A stretch of 64,000 bases of DNA from an uncultured Pelagibacteraceae bacterium (GTDB lineage Bacteria; Pseudomonadota; Alphaproteobacteria; Pelagibacterales; Pelagibacteraceae), in contig CACIOP010000005.1 in assembly GCA_902588315.1 (NCBI GenBank), positions 1 to 64,000 of the forward strand, given 5' to 3'. Each line of letters starts with the position of its first letter. Within the stretch, counting starts at the first letter, position 1. The notes under the pieces were generated by a model. The model saw nothing but the letters and a program-made list of their open reading frames with translations. It was not told the DNA's origin and did not search any database. Both the position numbers and the translations under genes were made by a program. This document shows, one piece after another, positions 52,247 through 62,464 of this stretch.

Positions 52247-52775
52247 ACTCAAAGTAAGAAATCCCAGCAAACTCAAATTTATTAATAAGCTTAAGCTTTT
52301 TTATATTATCTTTTGAAACACCACCTAAAACAATTATGTTTTTTTTAGTTAGCCTAGAAAGCAATTTGAATTTATTTATTCCTAAATAATTTTTATTTCT
52401 TTTGAATAATGAAGATAAAACAATTTTTTCAACATTTTGGCTTTCCTTTCTTCTTATTTCCCTTAGATTGTGTGCTGATCCTATTATTTTGAATTGTTTT
52501 TTAAAAGAATAGCTTAGGTGTTTAAAACTTTTGTTAAATGCTGGTATATAAACACCATCTAAATCAAGTTTTATTGCTAATTTTATATTGTTAGATAAAA
52601 AAAACTTTAATTTTTTTTTTTTACAGAGTTTCTTAATTTTTATAACCACACTTTCATCTATTTTTTTTGAAGAATAATTTCTATAAATTATAGTAGTTTG
52701 TTTATCTTGTTTATTGATATTGTTTGTATCAAATTTATTTATAAAGTAATATTTTCTAATCATATTTATATGCAT
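52245..52775 (-). CDS. Thiamine phosphate synthase/TenI-like protein
   Basis: TIM-barrel pattern KLDLDGVYIPA, GSAHNLREI, NIIVLGGVSKDNIKKL. Confidence 0.7.
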   Translation of the reverse strand: MHINMIRKYYFINKFDTNNINKQDKQTTIIYRNYSSKKIDESVVIKIKKLCKKKKLKFFLSNNIKLAIKLDLDGVYIPAFNKSFKHLSYSFKKQFKIIGSAHNLREIRRKESQNVEKIVLSSLFKRNKNYLGINKFKLLSRLTKKNIIVLGGVSKDNIKKLKLINKFEFAGISYFE

Positions 52776-53429
52776 AGTACTGTTAAAAATTTATTAGACA
52801 TTGAAAATAATATCAAAGATTATTTGGGTAAAACTACTGACGAAAATTTTCCAAAAATAATAGCAGTTTCTAAGACATTCAAAATTGATAAAATTCTGCC
52901 TCTTGTTGACCATGGTCATTGTGATTTTGGTGAAAACAAAGTTCAGGAAGCAGTTGATAAATGGACGGAAATAAAAAAAAAAAATTCTCAAATTAGATTG
53001 CACATGATTGGAAAATTACAAACTAATAAAGTAAAATTTGCAGTAAAATTATTTGACTATATTCATTCAGTAGATAGTGAGAAATTGGCTAAAAAAATTG
53101 CAGATGAACAATTTAAATTAAACAAAAAAATTAAAGTTTTCTTGCAAGTAAATATTGCTGATGAAAATCAGAAATCTGGAATTAGTAAAAATGAATTAAA
53201 TAAGTTGGTTTCATATTGTAAAGAAATTAATTTAGATTTAATTGGCTTAATGTGCATACCTCCTTTCGATGTTAACCCTGAGAGATACTTCGATGAGATG
53301 AAAGAATTAAACAAAAAATATGGCTTTGTAGAGTTAAGTATGGGGATGTCGTCAGATTATTTAAAAGCAGTAGAAAAATCATCTACATATTTAAGAATTG
53401 GTTCTAATATTTTTGGAAAACGTATTTAG
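52770..53429 (+). CDS. YggS family PLP homeostasis protein (start at 52770)
   Basis: IIAVSKTFKIDKI, GENKVQEAVDKW, LHMIGKLQTNKVK, LSMGMSSDYLKAVE. Confidence 0.93.
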   Translation: MHSTVKNLLDIENNIKDYLGKTTDENFPKIIAVSKTFKIDKILPLVDHGHCDFGENKVQEAVDKWTEIKKKNSQIRLHMIGKLQTNKVKFAVKLFDYIHSVDSEKLAKKIADEQFKLNKKIKVFLQVNIADENQKSGISKNELNKLVSYCKEINLDLIGLMCIPPFDVNPERYFDEMKELNKKYGFVELSMGMSSDYLKAVEKSSTYLRIGSNIFGKRI

Positions 53430-53920
53430 AAAATTTTTATTTTAGATTTTTTTTTAAGTATTCTAAGCATTATCAAGAAATCTTTTTCTTTTAAGGCGAC
53501 ACATCCAGCTGTGGGTTTATAATCTCTAGTAAGATGAATAAAAATACAGCTACCTAGGCCAACGATAGGTTTTTTAAAATTGTACTTAATTGGAATTAGT
53601 AAATCATATTTATAATCTTTTCTTTTTAATTTCTCGTGTCTTATTTTATTATTAACTTTAATTAGTTTGTTATATTTTTTTGGAAAATGGATATCATCAC
53701 ACCAACCCATTTCTTTTTTAATTTCTATACATTTTAATAGAGTTAATGGTTTTTCCATGCGATCTTTCCGATAGTATAAATTTCCAATTTCAAAAACTCC
53801 TTTAGGGGTTTTTTTATCTCCCTCCTTTTTGTCGGTTGTTGAACCTTTTTTGCCAATACAGCAGGTAAATTTAAATTCGTCTATTTGAAGAGTGTGTTTA
53901 TTTTTAACAAAAATTGTCAT
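53426..53920 (-). CDS. L,D-transpeptidase (YkuD) family protein; likely start at MTIFVKNK
   Basis: TPKGVFEIG, IFIHLTRDYKPTAGCVAL catalytic His/Cys motif. Confidence 0.88.
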   Translation of the reverse strand: MTIFVKNKHTLQIDEFKFTCCIGKKGSTTDKKEGDKKTPKGVFEIGNLYYRKDRMEKPLTLLKCIEIKKEMGWCDDIHFPKKYNKLIKVNNKIRHEKLKRKDYKYDLLIPIKYNFKKPIVGLGSCIFIHLTRDYKPTAGCVALKEKDFLIMLRILKKKSKIKIF

Positions 53921-53932
53921 ATTCTTTTTTTT

Positions 53933-54496
53933 GTGAGTACTCAAAATTTAATAATATATAAGTTTAATGAATTATATCAAATTCTAGAAGAACTTGGTTT
54001 AGATTTAAATTTTAAGATTATTGTTGCAGAAAACGAAGAGTCTCTAAATGAAAAAATAAAAAAAATTCACAATTACTTAATTATATCTAATAAAAAATAT
54101 TCAGATACTCATAATCAATTTGTTCTAAATTACACGCCAATTAATATTTTTAAATTAATCGAAAAGATAAATATTGAATTTTTGAAATTACAATTTAACA
54201 GCCAGTCTGAAGTAATAATAAAAAATTATAATATTGATTTAAATTCAAGAGAAATGTTTAAAAATAATATTAGACTTAAGTTGACAGAAAAAGAAATAAA
54301 TACAATTAATTATTTATCTAAATCAGAAAAACCAGTTAGTGTTGATGAGCTGCAACAAAAAGTTTGGAGTTATCAGTCTGATATAGAAACCCATACTGTT
54401 GAAACTCATATTTATCGATTAAGAAAAAAAATTTTAAACACATTTAATGATAAAGATTTTATAATTAGTAAAAAAAATGGCTATCAAATCAAATAA
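53933..54496 (+). CDS. Winged-helix (OmpR/PhoB-type) regulator with degenerate receiver-like N-terminus (GTG start)
   Basis: RLKLTEKEINTINYLSKSEKPVSVDELQQKVWSYQSDIETHTVETHIYRLRKKI. Confidence 0.85.
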   Translation: MSTQNLIIYKFNELYQILEELGLDLNFKIIVAENEESLNEKIKKIHNYLIISNKKYSDTHNQFVLNYTPINIFKLIEKINIEFLKLQFNSQSEVIIKNYNIDLNSREMFKNNIRLKLTEKEINTINYLSKSEKPVSVDELQQKVWSYQSDIETHTVETHIYRLRKKILNTFNDKDFIISKKNGYQIK

Positions 54497-54596
54497 AAAA
54501 AACCCTTTAGCTAAAGATTTATTTACTAAAAAGTACAAACAAAAAATAATTAAGCCTAAAAAAGGCAAGGGAAGTTTTAAAAGAAAAAAAATTTAA
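54477..54596 (+). CDS. Small basic protein resembling alternative ribosome-rescue factor ArfA
   Basis: 39-aa ORF MAIKSNKKNPLAKDLFTKKYKQKIIKPKKGKGSFKRKKI; absent from the ORF track; DxLF...KxxKxKKGKGSFxRK pattern. Confidence 0.65.
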   Translation: MAIKSNKKNPLAKDLFTKKYKQKIIKPKKGKGSFKRKKI

Positions 54597-54597
54597 G

Positions 54598-55527
54598 TTA
54601 AAGTCTTGCCCCAATTTGCTGTATTACTTTAGACGACATTTCAGTACCTTTTTCGAGACACTCTTTTATAGATAATTTCTTAATATACCCGTGTAAAAAA
54701 CCAGCAGCAAAAAGATCACCTGCACCTGTAAGATCAATAATTTTTAGATTTTTTTGTATATCACTTTCAATAACTTTATCACCATTAACTGCAACCGCAC
54801 CTTTTTCACCTCTAGTCACAATCGTTAATTTATTAAGTTTTTTTAAAAAATTTATAACCTCATCAAAATTCTTTGCTTCAATTAAAGATGTAATTTCTTG
54901 TTCGTTAGCAAAAGTTATATCAAGTTTATTTTTTACTAAGTTTAAAAAATGCGTTTTGTGTCTATCTACGCAAAATAGATCTGAGAGCGACATAGCAACT
55001 TTGTTTGCGTTATTTATAGCTTTATCAAATGCTTTCTTTGGTTCTCCTTCATCCCATAGGTAACCTTCTAAAAAAATTATCTCACTTTTTTTAATTGCAT
55101 CAGAACTCACATCATTTTCATTAATCTTTCCCGCAGTTCCTAGGAAAGTACACATTGTTCTTTCTGAGTCTGGAGTTACTAAAATTAAGCAAGTTCCCGT
55201 TGGTAATTCTTCTCTCTTTTTTGAATAAAAATATTTAACATTTTCTTTTTTTAGACCTTCCTCGTATTTACTACCAAATTCATCATCAGAAACTTTACCT
55301 ATAAAACCAACTTTATCGCCAAGTTGAGATAATCCAACTATAGAGTTTGCTACCGATCCCCCTGATACAGTTTTTTCAATTTTAAGATTTGTTAATAAAT
55401 TTTTGAACTCATTTTCATCAAAGAATAATTTCATTGTACTCTTTGTAAGATTATTTTCGGTAATAAAATTTTCATCTACTTTACAAATGACATCTACAAT
55501 TGCATTTCCAATTCCTAAAATTTTCAT
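54598..55527 (-). CDS. PfkB-family carbohydrate/adenosine kinase
   Basis: VSGGSVANSIVGLSQLG, DLTGAGDLFAAGFLHGY. Confidence 0.92.
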   Translation of the reverse strand: MKILGIGNAIVDVICKVDENFITENNLTKSTMKLFFDENEFKNLLTNLKIEKTVSGGSVANSIVGLSQLGDKVGFIGKVSDDEFGSKYEEGLKKENVKYFYSKKREELPTGTCLILVTPDSERTMCTFLGTAGKINENDVSSDAIKKSEIIFLEGYLWDEGEPKKAFDKAINNANKVAMSLSDLFCVDRHKTHFLNLVKNKLDITFANEQEITSLIEAKNFDEVINFLKKLNKLTIVTRGEKGAVAVNGDKVIESDIQKNLKIIDLTGAGDLFAAGFLHGYIKKLSIKECLEKGTEMSSKVIQQIGARL

Positions 55528-55528
55528 G

Positions 55529-56182
55529 TTAAGCTTTTTTGGTAATAACAGGTTTTTTTCTATTTGGGTAGCAAGTAGTACATATTTTACAGCTTAAACC
55601 ATAACATTCTCTTGCTTTACAATATTCTCTACCATAAAAAATTATTTGTAAATGAAGCTTGGACCAGGTTTTTTTAGGAAATATTCTTTTTAAATCTTTT
55701 TCAGTTTGAACTACATTTTTTCCATTTGTTAAACCCCATCTTTGTGCAAGTCTATGGATATGTGTATCAACGGCAAAAGCTGGATATCCAAAACCTTGAG
55801 ACATCACAACACTAGCTGTTTTATGTCCTACACCAGGTAGTTTTTCAAGTTCTTCAAAAGTTTTAGGTACTTTACCCTTATGTTTTTCTAACACTTGCTT
55901 AGACATTAAATAAATACTTTTAGCTTTAATTCTAAAAATACCTATTTTCTTAATTAATTTTTCAATTTTTTTCCTTCCTAATTTTACAAAGTGTTCTGGC
56001 TTATAATATTTCGGATATATATCTTGTGTTACATTATTAACATTTAAATCAGTACATTGTGCAGAAAGCAGGACAGAAATTAATAATGTGAAAGTATTTT
56101 TACTTTTTAAAGGAACAGGTGTTTTAGGATAAATTTTATTTAAAGTTTTAATAATTACTTTTGCTTTTTGTTTTTCATTCAT
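55529..56182 (-). CDS. nth: Endonuclease III
   Basis: LLSAQCTDLNVNNVT, LPGVGHKTASVV, C-terminal 4Fe-4S cysteines. Confidence 0.95.
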   Translation of the reverse strand: MNEKQKAKVIIKTLNKIYPKTPVPLKSKNTFTLLISVLLSAQCTDLNVNNVTQDIYPKYYKPEHFVKLGRKKIEKLIKKIGIFRIKAKSIYLMSKQVLEKHKGKVPKTFEELEKLPGVGHKTASVVMSQGFGYPAFAVDTHIHRLAQRWGLTNGKNVVQTEKDLKRIFPKKTWSKLHLQIIFYGREYCKARECYGLSCKICTTCYPNRKKPVITKKA

Positions 56183-56958
56183 TTTGAAAAGTTAAGCAAA
56201 TCTCTCATAGAATATAAACCTGGTTTTTTTTTCATCAACCATTTAGAGGCAGTTAAAGCTCCATCTGAATAAAGCGCTCTATCAAAAGCTTCATGGTTCA
56301 ATGTAATTATTTCTTTTCCACTGGAGAATTTCACTTCGTGTTCACCAATAATTTCACCTTTTCTAATTGAGTTAAAATTAATTTTTTTTCCATAAGGAAA
56401 AGACTTTTTATTTAAGAATTTTTTACCAATTAAATTATATAAATTTTTATTTTTTCCATCAGCAATTCCTTTACCAAGCATCAAGGCAGTACCAGATGGA
56501 TAGTCTTTTTTATGTTTGTGATGTACTTCAAATATTTTACTCAAATATTCATCATTTAGGGATTTTGATGCAATCTCAGTTAAATACATTAATAAATTTA
56601 CACCTAAACTCATGTTACCTGCTTTTAGAATAGGTATTTTTTTTGAATATTTTTTAATTTGATTTTCTTGGCTTCTAGTAAATCCAGTGGTTCCAACTAC
56701 CACTTTTTTCCTCAGTTTTGATGCTATCTTGATAATTTCAAGAGTACAACTTGGTACTGTGAAATCAATAATTACATCAGTTTTTTTAAAAGCTTTGACA
56801 GAATTTAACTCGGGTTTAACTCTGTTAAACGTTTTATTTATTAATCTATTTTCTGTAAGTGTAACTAGTTTAAAGTTTTTATTTTTTTTTGCAGATCTAA
56901 TTAATTGCTGGCCCATCCTACCCATGCAACCAGAAATAGCTAAATTTATTTTTTTCAT
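56179..56958 (-). CDS. dapB: 4-hydroxy-tetrahydrodipicolinate reductase
   Basis: LAISGCMGRMGQQLI, HHKHKKDYPSGTALMLG. Confidence 0.95.
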   Translation of the reverse strand: MKKINLAISGCMGRMGQQLIRSAKKNKNFKLVTLTENRLINKTFNRVKPELNSVKAFKKTDVIIDFTVPSCTLEIIKIASKLRKKVVVGTTGFTRSQENQIKKYSKKIPILKAGNMSLGVNLLMYLTEIASKSLNDEYLSKIFEVHHKHKKDYPSGTALMLGKGIADGKNKNLYNLIGKKFLNKKSFPYGKKINFNSIRKGEIIGEHEVKFSSGKEIITLNHEAFDRALYSDGALTASKWLMKKKPGLYSMRDLLNFSK

Positions 56959-57001
56959 TAGTATTTTTTTATTATAATATACATTACTTACATTAATTGA
57001 A

Positions 57002-58018
57002 ATGAATTATATTATAAAAATTATTTTTTTATTTAGCTTTTGCACTTTTGTTTTTGCTGAAGAAGCGATATTTCACAAAAATTTAAAAATCAAAAAAGAC
57101 GATACTACAGTCAATGTTAAAGGTGGTTTTAAAATTATTAGAGAGCAATTTTATAAAAATTTTAAAAAAGAAAACAATCTTGATTATAATTTTTTAGAAG
57201 TTACCAAAGAGAATCCTAGATATGGTGACACCGCTTTGAAACTCACTTTAGGAACTGGTTGTATTGGCTCAAAAGCAGATTGTAAAAGAGCGAATGCTGA
57301 GTCAAAAAAAAGAGTTGAGATAAGTGGAAGAAAGATTGGAAAAAAAAAGGACGATAATGTATGGATGTCAATGTCACTCTTGATACCCAAAGATTTTAAA
57401 TGGGGAGGAAGACTTACTATACAGCAATGGCATAACGATATAGAAGTTTATGAACCTATGTTAGAAACTGATTTAAAAAATTTTGTTGGATTAACTATGA
57501 AAAATGGGTCTAAAAAGGGATATTTTGTATTGGACAAGCCAAATAAAAATTGCTCAGCTGGCTCTGGAGATGGTTCTACGGGCGCTAATTTTTGTATAAA
57601 AGCCTATCAGGAGTTTAAATTATTGGATTGGGATGAGTTACTAAGTCTTAAGGGAAAATGGATAGATATTATCCATAATATTAACTTTAACTCTAATCCG
57701 GAAAAAGGTTATTTCAAAATTTGGATTAATGGTGATCTTAAAGTTGATCAGAAAGGACAAACAATTTGGAAAACCCACGGTGATGTAGAAAAGTATTTTG
57801 GTAAAAATCGTTGGGATTTTAAGTTTGGAATTTACACAACCTCAAAAATGGCATTTAAGTTATATTTCGACGAAATTTGGATAAAAAAATCTTGTAAAGG
57901 TCTCAAATTAAAGCGACTTGGTTATAATTGTAAAAGTTTATTGAACCAAAAAGGAGGTGCAAAACCTTATGTAATTAAAGATATAAGTGGTAATCCAGCT
58001 TTGGCCGGAACCTTATAA
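57002..58018 (+). CDS. Secreted heparin-lyase-I-like / polysaccharide-lyase-like protein
   Basis: Signal peptide IIFLFSFCTFVFA, QWHNDIEVYEP, KGKWIDIIHNINFNSNPEKGYFKIWINGD, KFGIYTTS. Confidence 0.65.
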   Translation: MNYIIKIIFLFSFCTFVFAEEAIFHKNLKIKKDDTTVNVKGGFKIIREQFYKNFKKENNLDYNFLEVTKENPRYGDTALKLTLGTGCIGSKADCKRANAESKKRVEISGRKIGKKKDDNVWMSMSLLIPKDFKWGGRLTIQQWHNDIEVYEPMLETDLKNFVGLTMKNGSKKGYFVLDKPNKNCSAGSGDGSTGANFCIKAYQEFKLLDWDELLSLKGKWIDIIHNINFNSNPEKGYFKIWINGDLKVDQKGQTIWKTHGDVEKYFGKNRWDFKFGIYTTSKMAFKLYFDEIWIKKSCKGLKLKRLGYNCKSLLNQKGGAKPYVIKDISGNPALAGTL

Positions 58019-58025
58019 TTTGAGG

Positions 58026-59156
58026 TTAATTTTTCCAGAAATCTTTTGCTTTTTGAAAAAATTTTTTAATACTTGGATTTGACTTATCGTTTTCAATGTC
58101 TCTAAATTGCTCTAATAATTCTTTTTGTTTTTTATTTAAATAAACCGGTACTTCTGTTTTTACCTGAACATACAAATCCCCGAAATCACCCCGTCTCATA
58201 AATGGCATTCCTTTACCTTTTAATCTGAATTGTTTTCCATTTTGAGTTCCATCAGGAATTTTTATTTTAGCTTTTCCCCCGTCAATAGTAGGTATTTCAA
58301 TGGTTGTTCCTAAAGCTGCATCAGCTAAAGAAAGAGGGAATTCAAAAAATAAATTTTCGTCTGATCTTTTAAATAAGTTATGTGAATTTACATTGATAAA
58401 CAGATAAAGATCTCCTGTTGCTCCACCTCTAGTTCCAGCTTCACCTTTTCCTGCGAGCCTTATTCTTGTTCCATCATCTACACCTTTTGGAATTGTTACA
58501 GATATTCTTTTAGATGCTTGTTTTTTACCCTGACCATTACAATCATTACAAGGATTAGTAATTTCCTCACCATTTCCATTACATTGAGGACAGGTTTGTT
58601 GAACAGTAAAGAAACCTTGATTAGATCTTATTCTGCCATTCCCACCACAATATGAACATCTATCAGGTGAATAACCAGGCTTAGATCCATTACCTTTACA
58701 AGTCCCACATTGTTCTGATGTTGAAAATTTAATATCTTGTTTTTTTCCATGATAAGCTTCTTCTAGAGAAATAGATAAATCATACCTTAAGTCAGAACCT
58801 CTATTATTTGATTTTCTATTTCTTGAGCGTCCACCTCCTCCAAAATCTCCGAAGAAATCTTCAAAAATATCTGAAAAATCTGCTCCGCTAAATCCACCAA
58901 AACCTCCGCCTGGTCTTCCACCACCATTTTCGAAAGCTGCATGACCAAAGTTATCGTAGTTTTGTTTCTTCTCTTTGTCTGAAAGTATCCCGTAGGCTTC
59001 ACTGGCTTCTTTAAATTTTTCTTCAGCCTTTGTGTCTCCAGGATTTTTATCTGGATGATATTTAACAGCTAATTTTCTGTATGCAGATTTTAATTCGTCA
59101 GGGCTTGCGCTTTTGTTAACGCCTAGGACATCGTAATAGTCTCTTTTAGCCATCAA
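58026..59156 (-). CDS. dnaJ: Molecular chaperone DnaJ
   Basis: J domain with HPD, four CxxCxGxG zinc repeats. Confidence 0.97.
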   Translation of the reverse strand: MMAKRDYYDVLGVNKSASPDELKSAYRKLAVKYHPDKNPGDTKAEEKFKEASEAYGILSDKEKKQNYDNFGHAAFENGGGRPGGGFGGFSGADFSDIFEDFFGDFGGGGRSRNRKSNNRGSDLRYDLSISLEEAYHGKKQDIKFSTSEQCGTCKGNGSKPGYSPDRCSYCGGNGRIRSNQGFFTVQQTCPQCNGNGEEITNPCNDCNGQGKKQASKRISVTIPKGVDDGTRIRLAGKGEAGTRGGATGDLYLFINVNSHNLFKRSDENLFFEFPLSLADAALGTTIEIPTIDGGKAKIKIPDGTQNGKQFRLKGKGMPFMRRGDFGDLYVQVKTEVPVYLNKKQKELLEQFRDIENDKSNPSIKKFFQKAKDFWKN

Positions 59157-59182
59157 ATTACCCCAGACAATTAAATGTCAGT

Positions 59183-61108
59183 TTAAGCGCTTTTTTCTTT
59201 ATTCTCGTCTTTTACTTCTTCGAAATCAGCATCAACAACATTCTCGTCTTTTTTACCCGCATCATCTCCACCATCATCTTTTCCAGACTCAGGTTTTGCA
59301 CTTTGTTGTGATTTATAGATTGCTTCTCCAAGTTTCATTGAAGCTTGAACTAAGGCCTCAGTTTTTTTCTTAATATCTTCAATATCTTCACCTTTTAAAG
59401 CTTCTTTTACAGCAGTTGATGCATCTTCAATTGCTTTTTTCTCTGCATCAGAAATTTTTGATCCATGCTCTTTTAAATTTTTTTCAGTAGAGTGAATTAG
59501 AGTATCTGCTTGGTTTCTAACATCAACAGACTCTCTTTTCTTTTTATCTGCTTCTTTATTAGCCTCTGCATCTTTCACCATTTTTTCAATTTCTTCATCA
59601 CTTAGTCCACCTGAAGCTTGGATTTGAATTTTTTGTTCTTTACCAGTTCCTTTGTCTTTTGCAGAAACATTCACGATACCATTAGCATCAATATCAAATG
59701 TAACTTCAATTTGAGGCACTCCTCTTGGTGCTGGTGCAATACCCACTAATTCAAAATTTCCTAAAGCTTTATTGTCAGCAGCCATTTCTCTTTCTCCTTG
59801 TAGAACTCTAATAGATACAGCTGGCTGATTGTCTTCAGCAGTTGAGAAAACTTGACTTTTTTTAGTTGGTATTGTTGTGTTTTTATCAATTAGTTTTGTA
59901 GAAACTCCTCCAAGTGTTTCGATACCAAGTGATAATGGAGTTACATCTAATAGAAGTACATCTTTAACATCACCTTGTAAAACACCCGCCTGAATAGCAG
60001 CACCCATTGCAACTACTTCATCCGGGTTTACACTTTTGTTTGGGTCTTTTCCAAAAAAGTTTTTTACTTCTTCAATTACTTTTGGCATTCTAGTCATACC
60101 ACCAACCATAACTACTTCATCAATTTCACTAGCAGTTATTCCAGCATCTTTTAAAGCTGTTTTGCATGGAGGCATCGTTCTAGCAATTAAATCTTCAACT
60201 AAAGCTTCAAGTTTTGCTCTAGTCATTTTTAAATTAATATGTTTTGGACCTGTTTTATCTGCTGTAATGAAAGGTAAATTTATATCTGTTTGTTCAGCAG
60301 ATGATAATTCTATTTTTGCTTTTTCAGCTGCTTCTTTTAATCTTTGTAAAGCAAGTTTATCTGATTTTAAATCAATTCCATTATCTTTTTTAAATTCAGA
60401 AATTAAGTAATCAACAACAGCATTATCAAAATCTTCACCACCTAAAAAAGTATCACCATTAGTTGATTTAACTTCAAATACACCATCACCTAATTCTAAG
60501 ATAGAAACATCAAATGTTCCCCCACCCAAGTCATATACAGCAATTTTTTTATTTTGTTTTTTATCTAAACCATAAGCTAGAGATGCAGCTGTTGGTTCGT
60601 TAATAATTCTTAAAACTTCTAATCCAGCAATCTTTCCAGCATCTTTTGTTGCTTGTCTTTGGGCATCATTAAAGTATGCAGGTACTGTAATTACAGCTTT
60701 TGTTACAGCTTGACCTAAATACTTTTCTGCTGTTTCTTTCATTTTTTGTAAAATGAAAGCAGATATTTGAGAGGGTGAATATTTCTCACCTTTAGCTTCG
60801 ATCCAAGCATCGCCTTTTTCAGAATTAACTATTTTAAAAGGTGCAGCTTCCACATCTTTTTTTACAGTTGGATCATCAAAATTTCTTCCAATTAATCTTT
60901 TAACTGCAAAGATAGTATTTTCTGGATTAGTAACAGCTTGTCTTTTCGCTGGTTGCCCAATTAATTTTTCATTTTCATCTGTAAATGCTACAACAGATGG
61001 AGTAGTTCTTGCTCCTTCAGCATTTTCTAGAACCTTAGCTTGTGTACCTTCCATAATGGCAACACATGAATTTGTCGTTCCTAAGTCTATTCCAATAATT
61101 TTGCTCAT
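59183..61108 (-). CDS. dnaK: Molecular chaperone DnaK
   Basis: [31 protein letters not shown]. Confidence 0.98.
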   Translation of the reverse strand: MSKIIGIDLGTTNSCVAIMEGTQAKVLENAEGARTTPSVVAFTDENEKLIGQPAKRQAVTNPENTIFAVKRLIGRNFDDPTVKKDVEAAPFKIVNSEKGDAWIEAKGEKYSPSQISAFILQKMKETAEKYLGQAVTKAVITVPAYFNDAQRQATKDAGKIAGLEVLRIINEPTAASLAYGLDKKQNKKIAVYDLGGGTFDVSILELGDGVFEVKSTNGDTFLGGEDFDNAVVDYLISEFKKDNGIDLKSDKLALQRLKEAAEKAKIELSSAEQTDINLPFITADKTGPKHINLKMTRAKLEALVEDLIARTMPPCKTALKDAGITASEIDEVVMVGGMTRMPKVIEEVKNFFGKDPNKSVNPDEVVAMGAAIQAGVLQGDVKDVLLLDVTPLSLGIETLGGVSTKLIDKNTTIPTKKSQVFSTAEDNQPAVSIRVLQGEREMAADNKALGNFELVGIAPAPRGVPQIEVTFDIDANGIVNVSAKDKGTGKEQKIQIQASGGLSDEEIEKMVKDAEANKEADKKKRESVDVRNQADTLIHSTEKNLKEHGSKISDAEKKAIEDASTAVKEALKGEDIEDIKKKTEALVQASMKLGEAIYKSQQSAKPESGKDDGGDDAGKKDENVVDADFEEVKDENKEKSA

Positions 61109-61171
61109 AATACTAATGTCTCTCTTTCGTCATATAGGGTTTAAATGTGAAACTACAAGTTGATCTCATAA

Positions 61172-61825
61172 TTATTTATTTTCAGGATTTTCCTGTTTTT
61201 CCTCAGTTTTTTCCTCATTAATTGTAACTTTTTTTGACACCCCTACTAACGAGGGTCTTAGTAATCTGTCTTTTATGGTAAAGCCCTTTTGAATTTCCTG
61301 GATTATAGTTCCAGGTTCTTTTGTATCATCCTCTATTTCCATCATTGCCTGGTGAAAGTTTGGATCAAGTTTTTTGTTAAGACTATCAATTGGTTTGATG
61401 TTATTTTTTTCGAATATTGAGATTAGATCTTTTTTAATAATATCTAAATGTTCTAGTGTCTTTTTTAATGCTTCAGTTTCCTTTAACTTATCGTCACTTT
61501 CAAGAACATGTTTTGACCGATCCAAGTTATCAATCAAATTTAATGCCTCTTTGGCAAAACTATAACCACCATATTCAAAAGCATCCTCTTTTTCTTTTTC
61601 AAATCTTCTTCTTTGATTTTCCATTTCAGCAAAAGTTCTTGCCACTTTATCTTCAAGTTCAGCAATTTTTTCTTCTGGAGTTTGGTCTTTAACCTCTTCC
61701 TTAGTTTCTTGGTCTGTTTCTTTTTTATTTTCTTCGGCTAAGTTTTCTTCAGGTTTTTCAGTTTCGTTTACTGTATCCTGGTTTTGACTTTTAGAAGGGC
61801 TATTTTGGTTTTCCTCTTTTTCCAT
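61172..61825 (-). CDS. grpE: Nucleotide exchange factor GrpE
   Basis: AEMENQRRRFEKEKEDAFEYGGYSFAKEALNLIDNLDR. Confidence 0.95.
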   Translation of the reverse strand: MEKEENQNSPSKSQNQDTVNETEKPEENLAEENKKETDQETKEEVKDQTPEEKIAELEDKVARTFAEMENQRRRFEKEKEDAFEYGGYSFAKEALNLIDNLDRSKHVLESDDKLKETEALKKTLEHLDIIKKDLISIFEKNNIKPIDSLNKKLDPNFHQAMMEIEDDTKEPGTIIQEIQKGFTIKDRLLRPSLVGVSKKVTINEEKTEEKQENPENK

Positions 61826-61861
61826 AGCCTTTTATATGGTAAGGATTTTAGTAATTTCTAG

Positions 61862-62464
61862 ATGTCTAAACAAAAAATTTATAAATTATTAATAGGTACT
61901 AATAACAAGGGTAAATTAAGTGAAATCAAGAGTTTGTTGCCAAAAAGTATTAAAATTCATTCTACATCTGAGTTTAATCTCAAGAGCCCAGTTGAAAATG
62001 GAAAAACATTTATAGAAAATTCATTAATTAAATCGAAATATTTTTCAAAAAAAACAGGATTAATATGCTTGGCAGATGACTCAGGTTTAGAAATAGATTT
62101 TTTGGATAAAGATCCTGGAATTTACTCCGCAAGGTGGGGAGGAAGGCATGGAGATTTTAATAAAGCTATAAGAAGAGTTTACAGAGAGCTAAATAAAAAA
62201 GATAAATACTGGAAAAATAAAAAAATTAAAGCAAGATTTATTTGTGCACTTTCTATTTCCTACTTAAATAAAAAAATCGTTTGCGTTCTGGGAAAAGTTG
62301 AGGGTCATATTTCAGATAAACCAAGAGGAAAAAATGGATTTGGTTATGATCCAATTTTCATTCCTTTAAAAAAAAGAAAAACTTTTGGAGAGATGAAATC
62401 ATCTCAAAAATATAAGATGGATCATAGATACCAAGCTTTTAAAAAAATTAGAAAATTTCTATAA
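61862..62464 (+). CDS. rdgB: Non-canonical purine NTP pyrophosphatase
   Basis: LIGTNNKGKLSEIKSLL, LADDSGLEIDFLDKDPGIYSARW, GKNGFGYDPIF. Confidence 0.95.
   Translation: MSKQKIYKLLIGTNNKGKLSEIKSLLPKSIKIHSTSEFNLKSPVENGKTFIENSLIKSKYFSKKTGLICLADDSGLEIDFLDKDPGIYSARWGGRHGDFNKAIRRVYRELNKKDKYWKNKKIKARFICALSISYLNKKIVCVLGKVEGHISDKPRGKNGFGYDPIFIPLKKRKTFGEMKSSQKYKMDHRYQAFKKIRKFL

Noticed and set aside
60036-60410. 124-aa plus-strand ORF inside dnaK
   Set aside because: Antisense open frame within a highly conserved gene, a well-known artefact
61109-61171. Heat-shock regulatory element (CIRCE) between dnaK and grpE
   Set aside because: No CIRCE inverted repeat found; a sigma-32-type promoter cannot be asserted by eye
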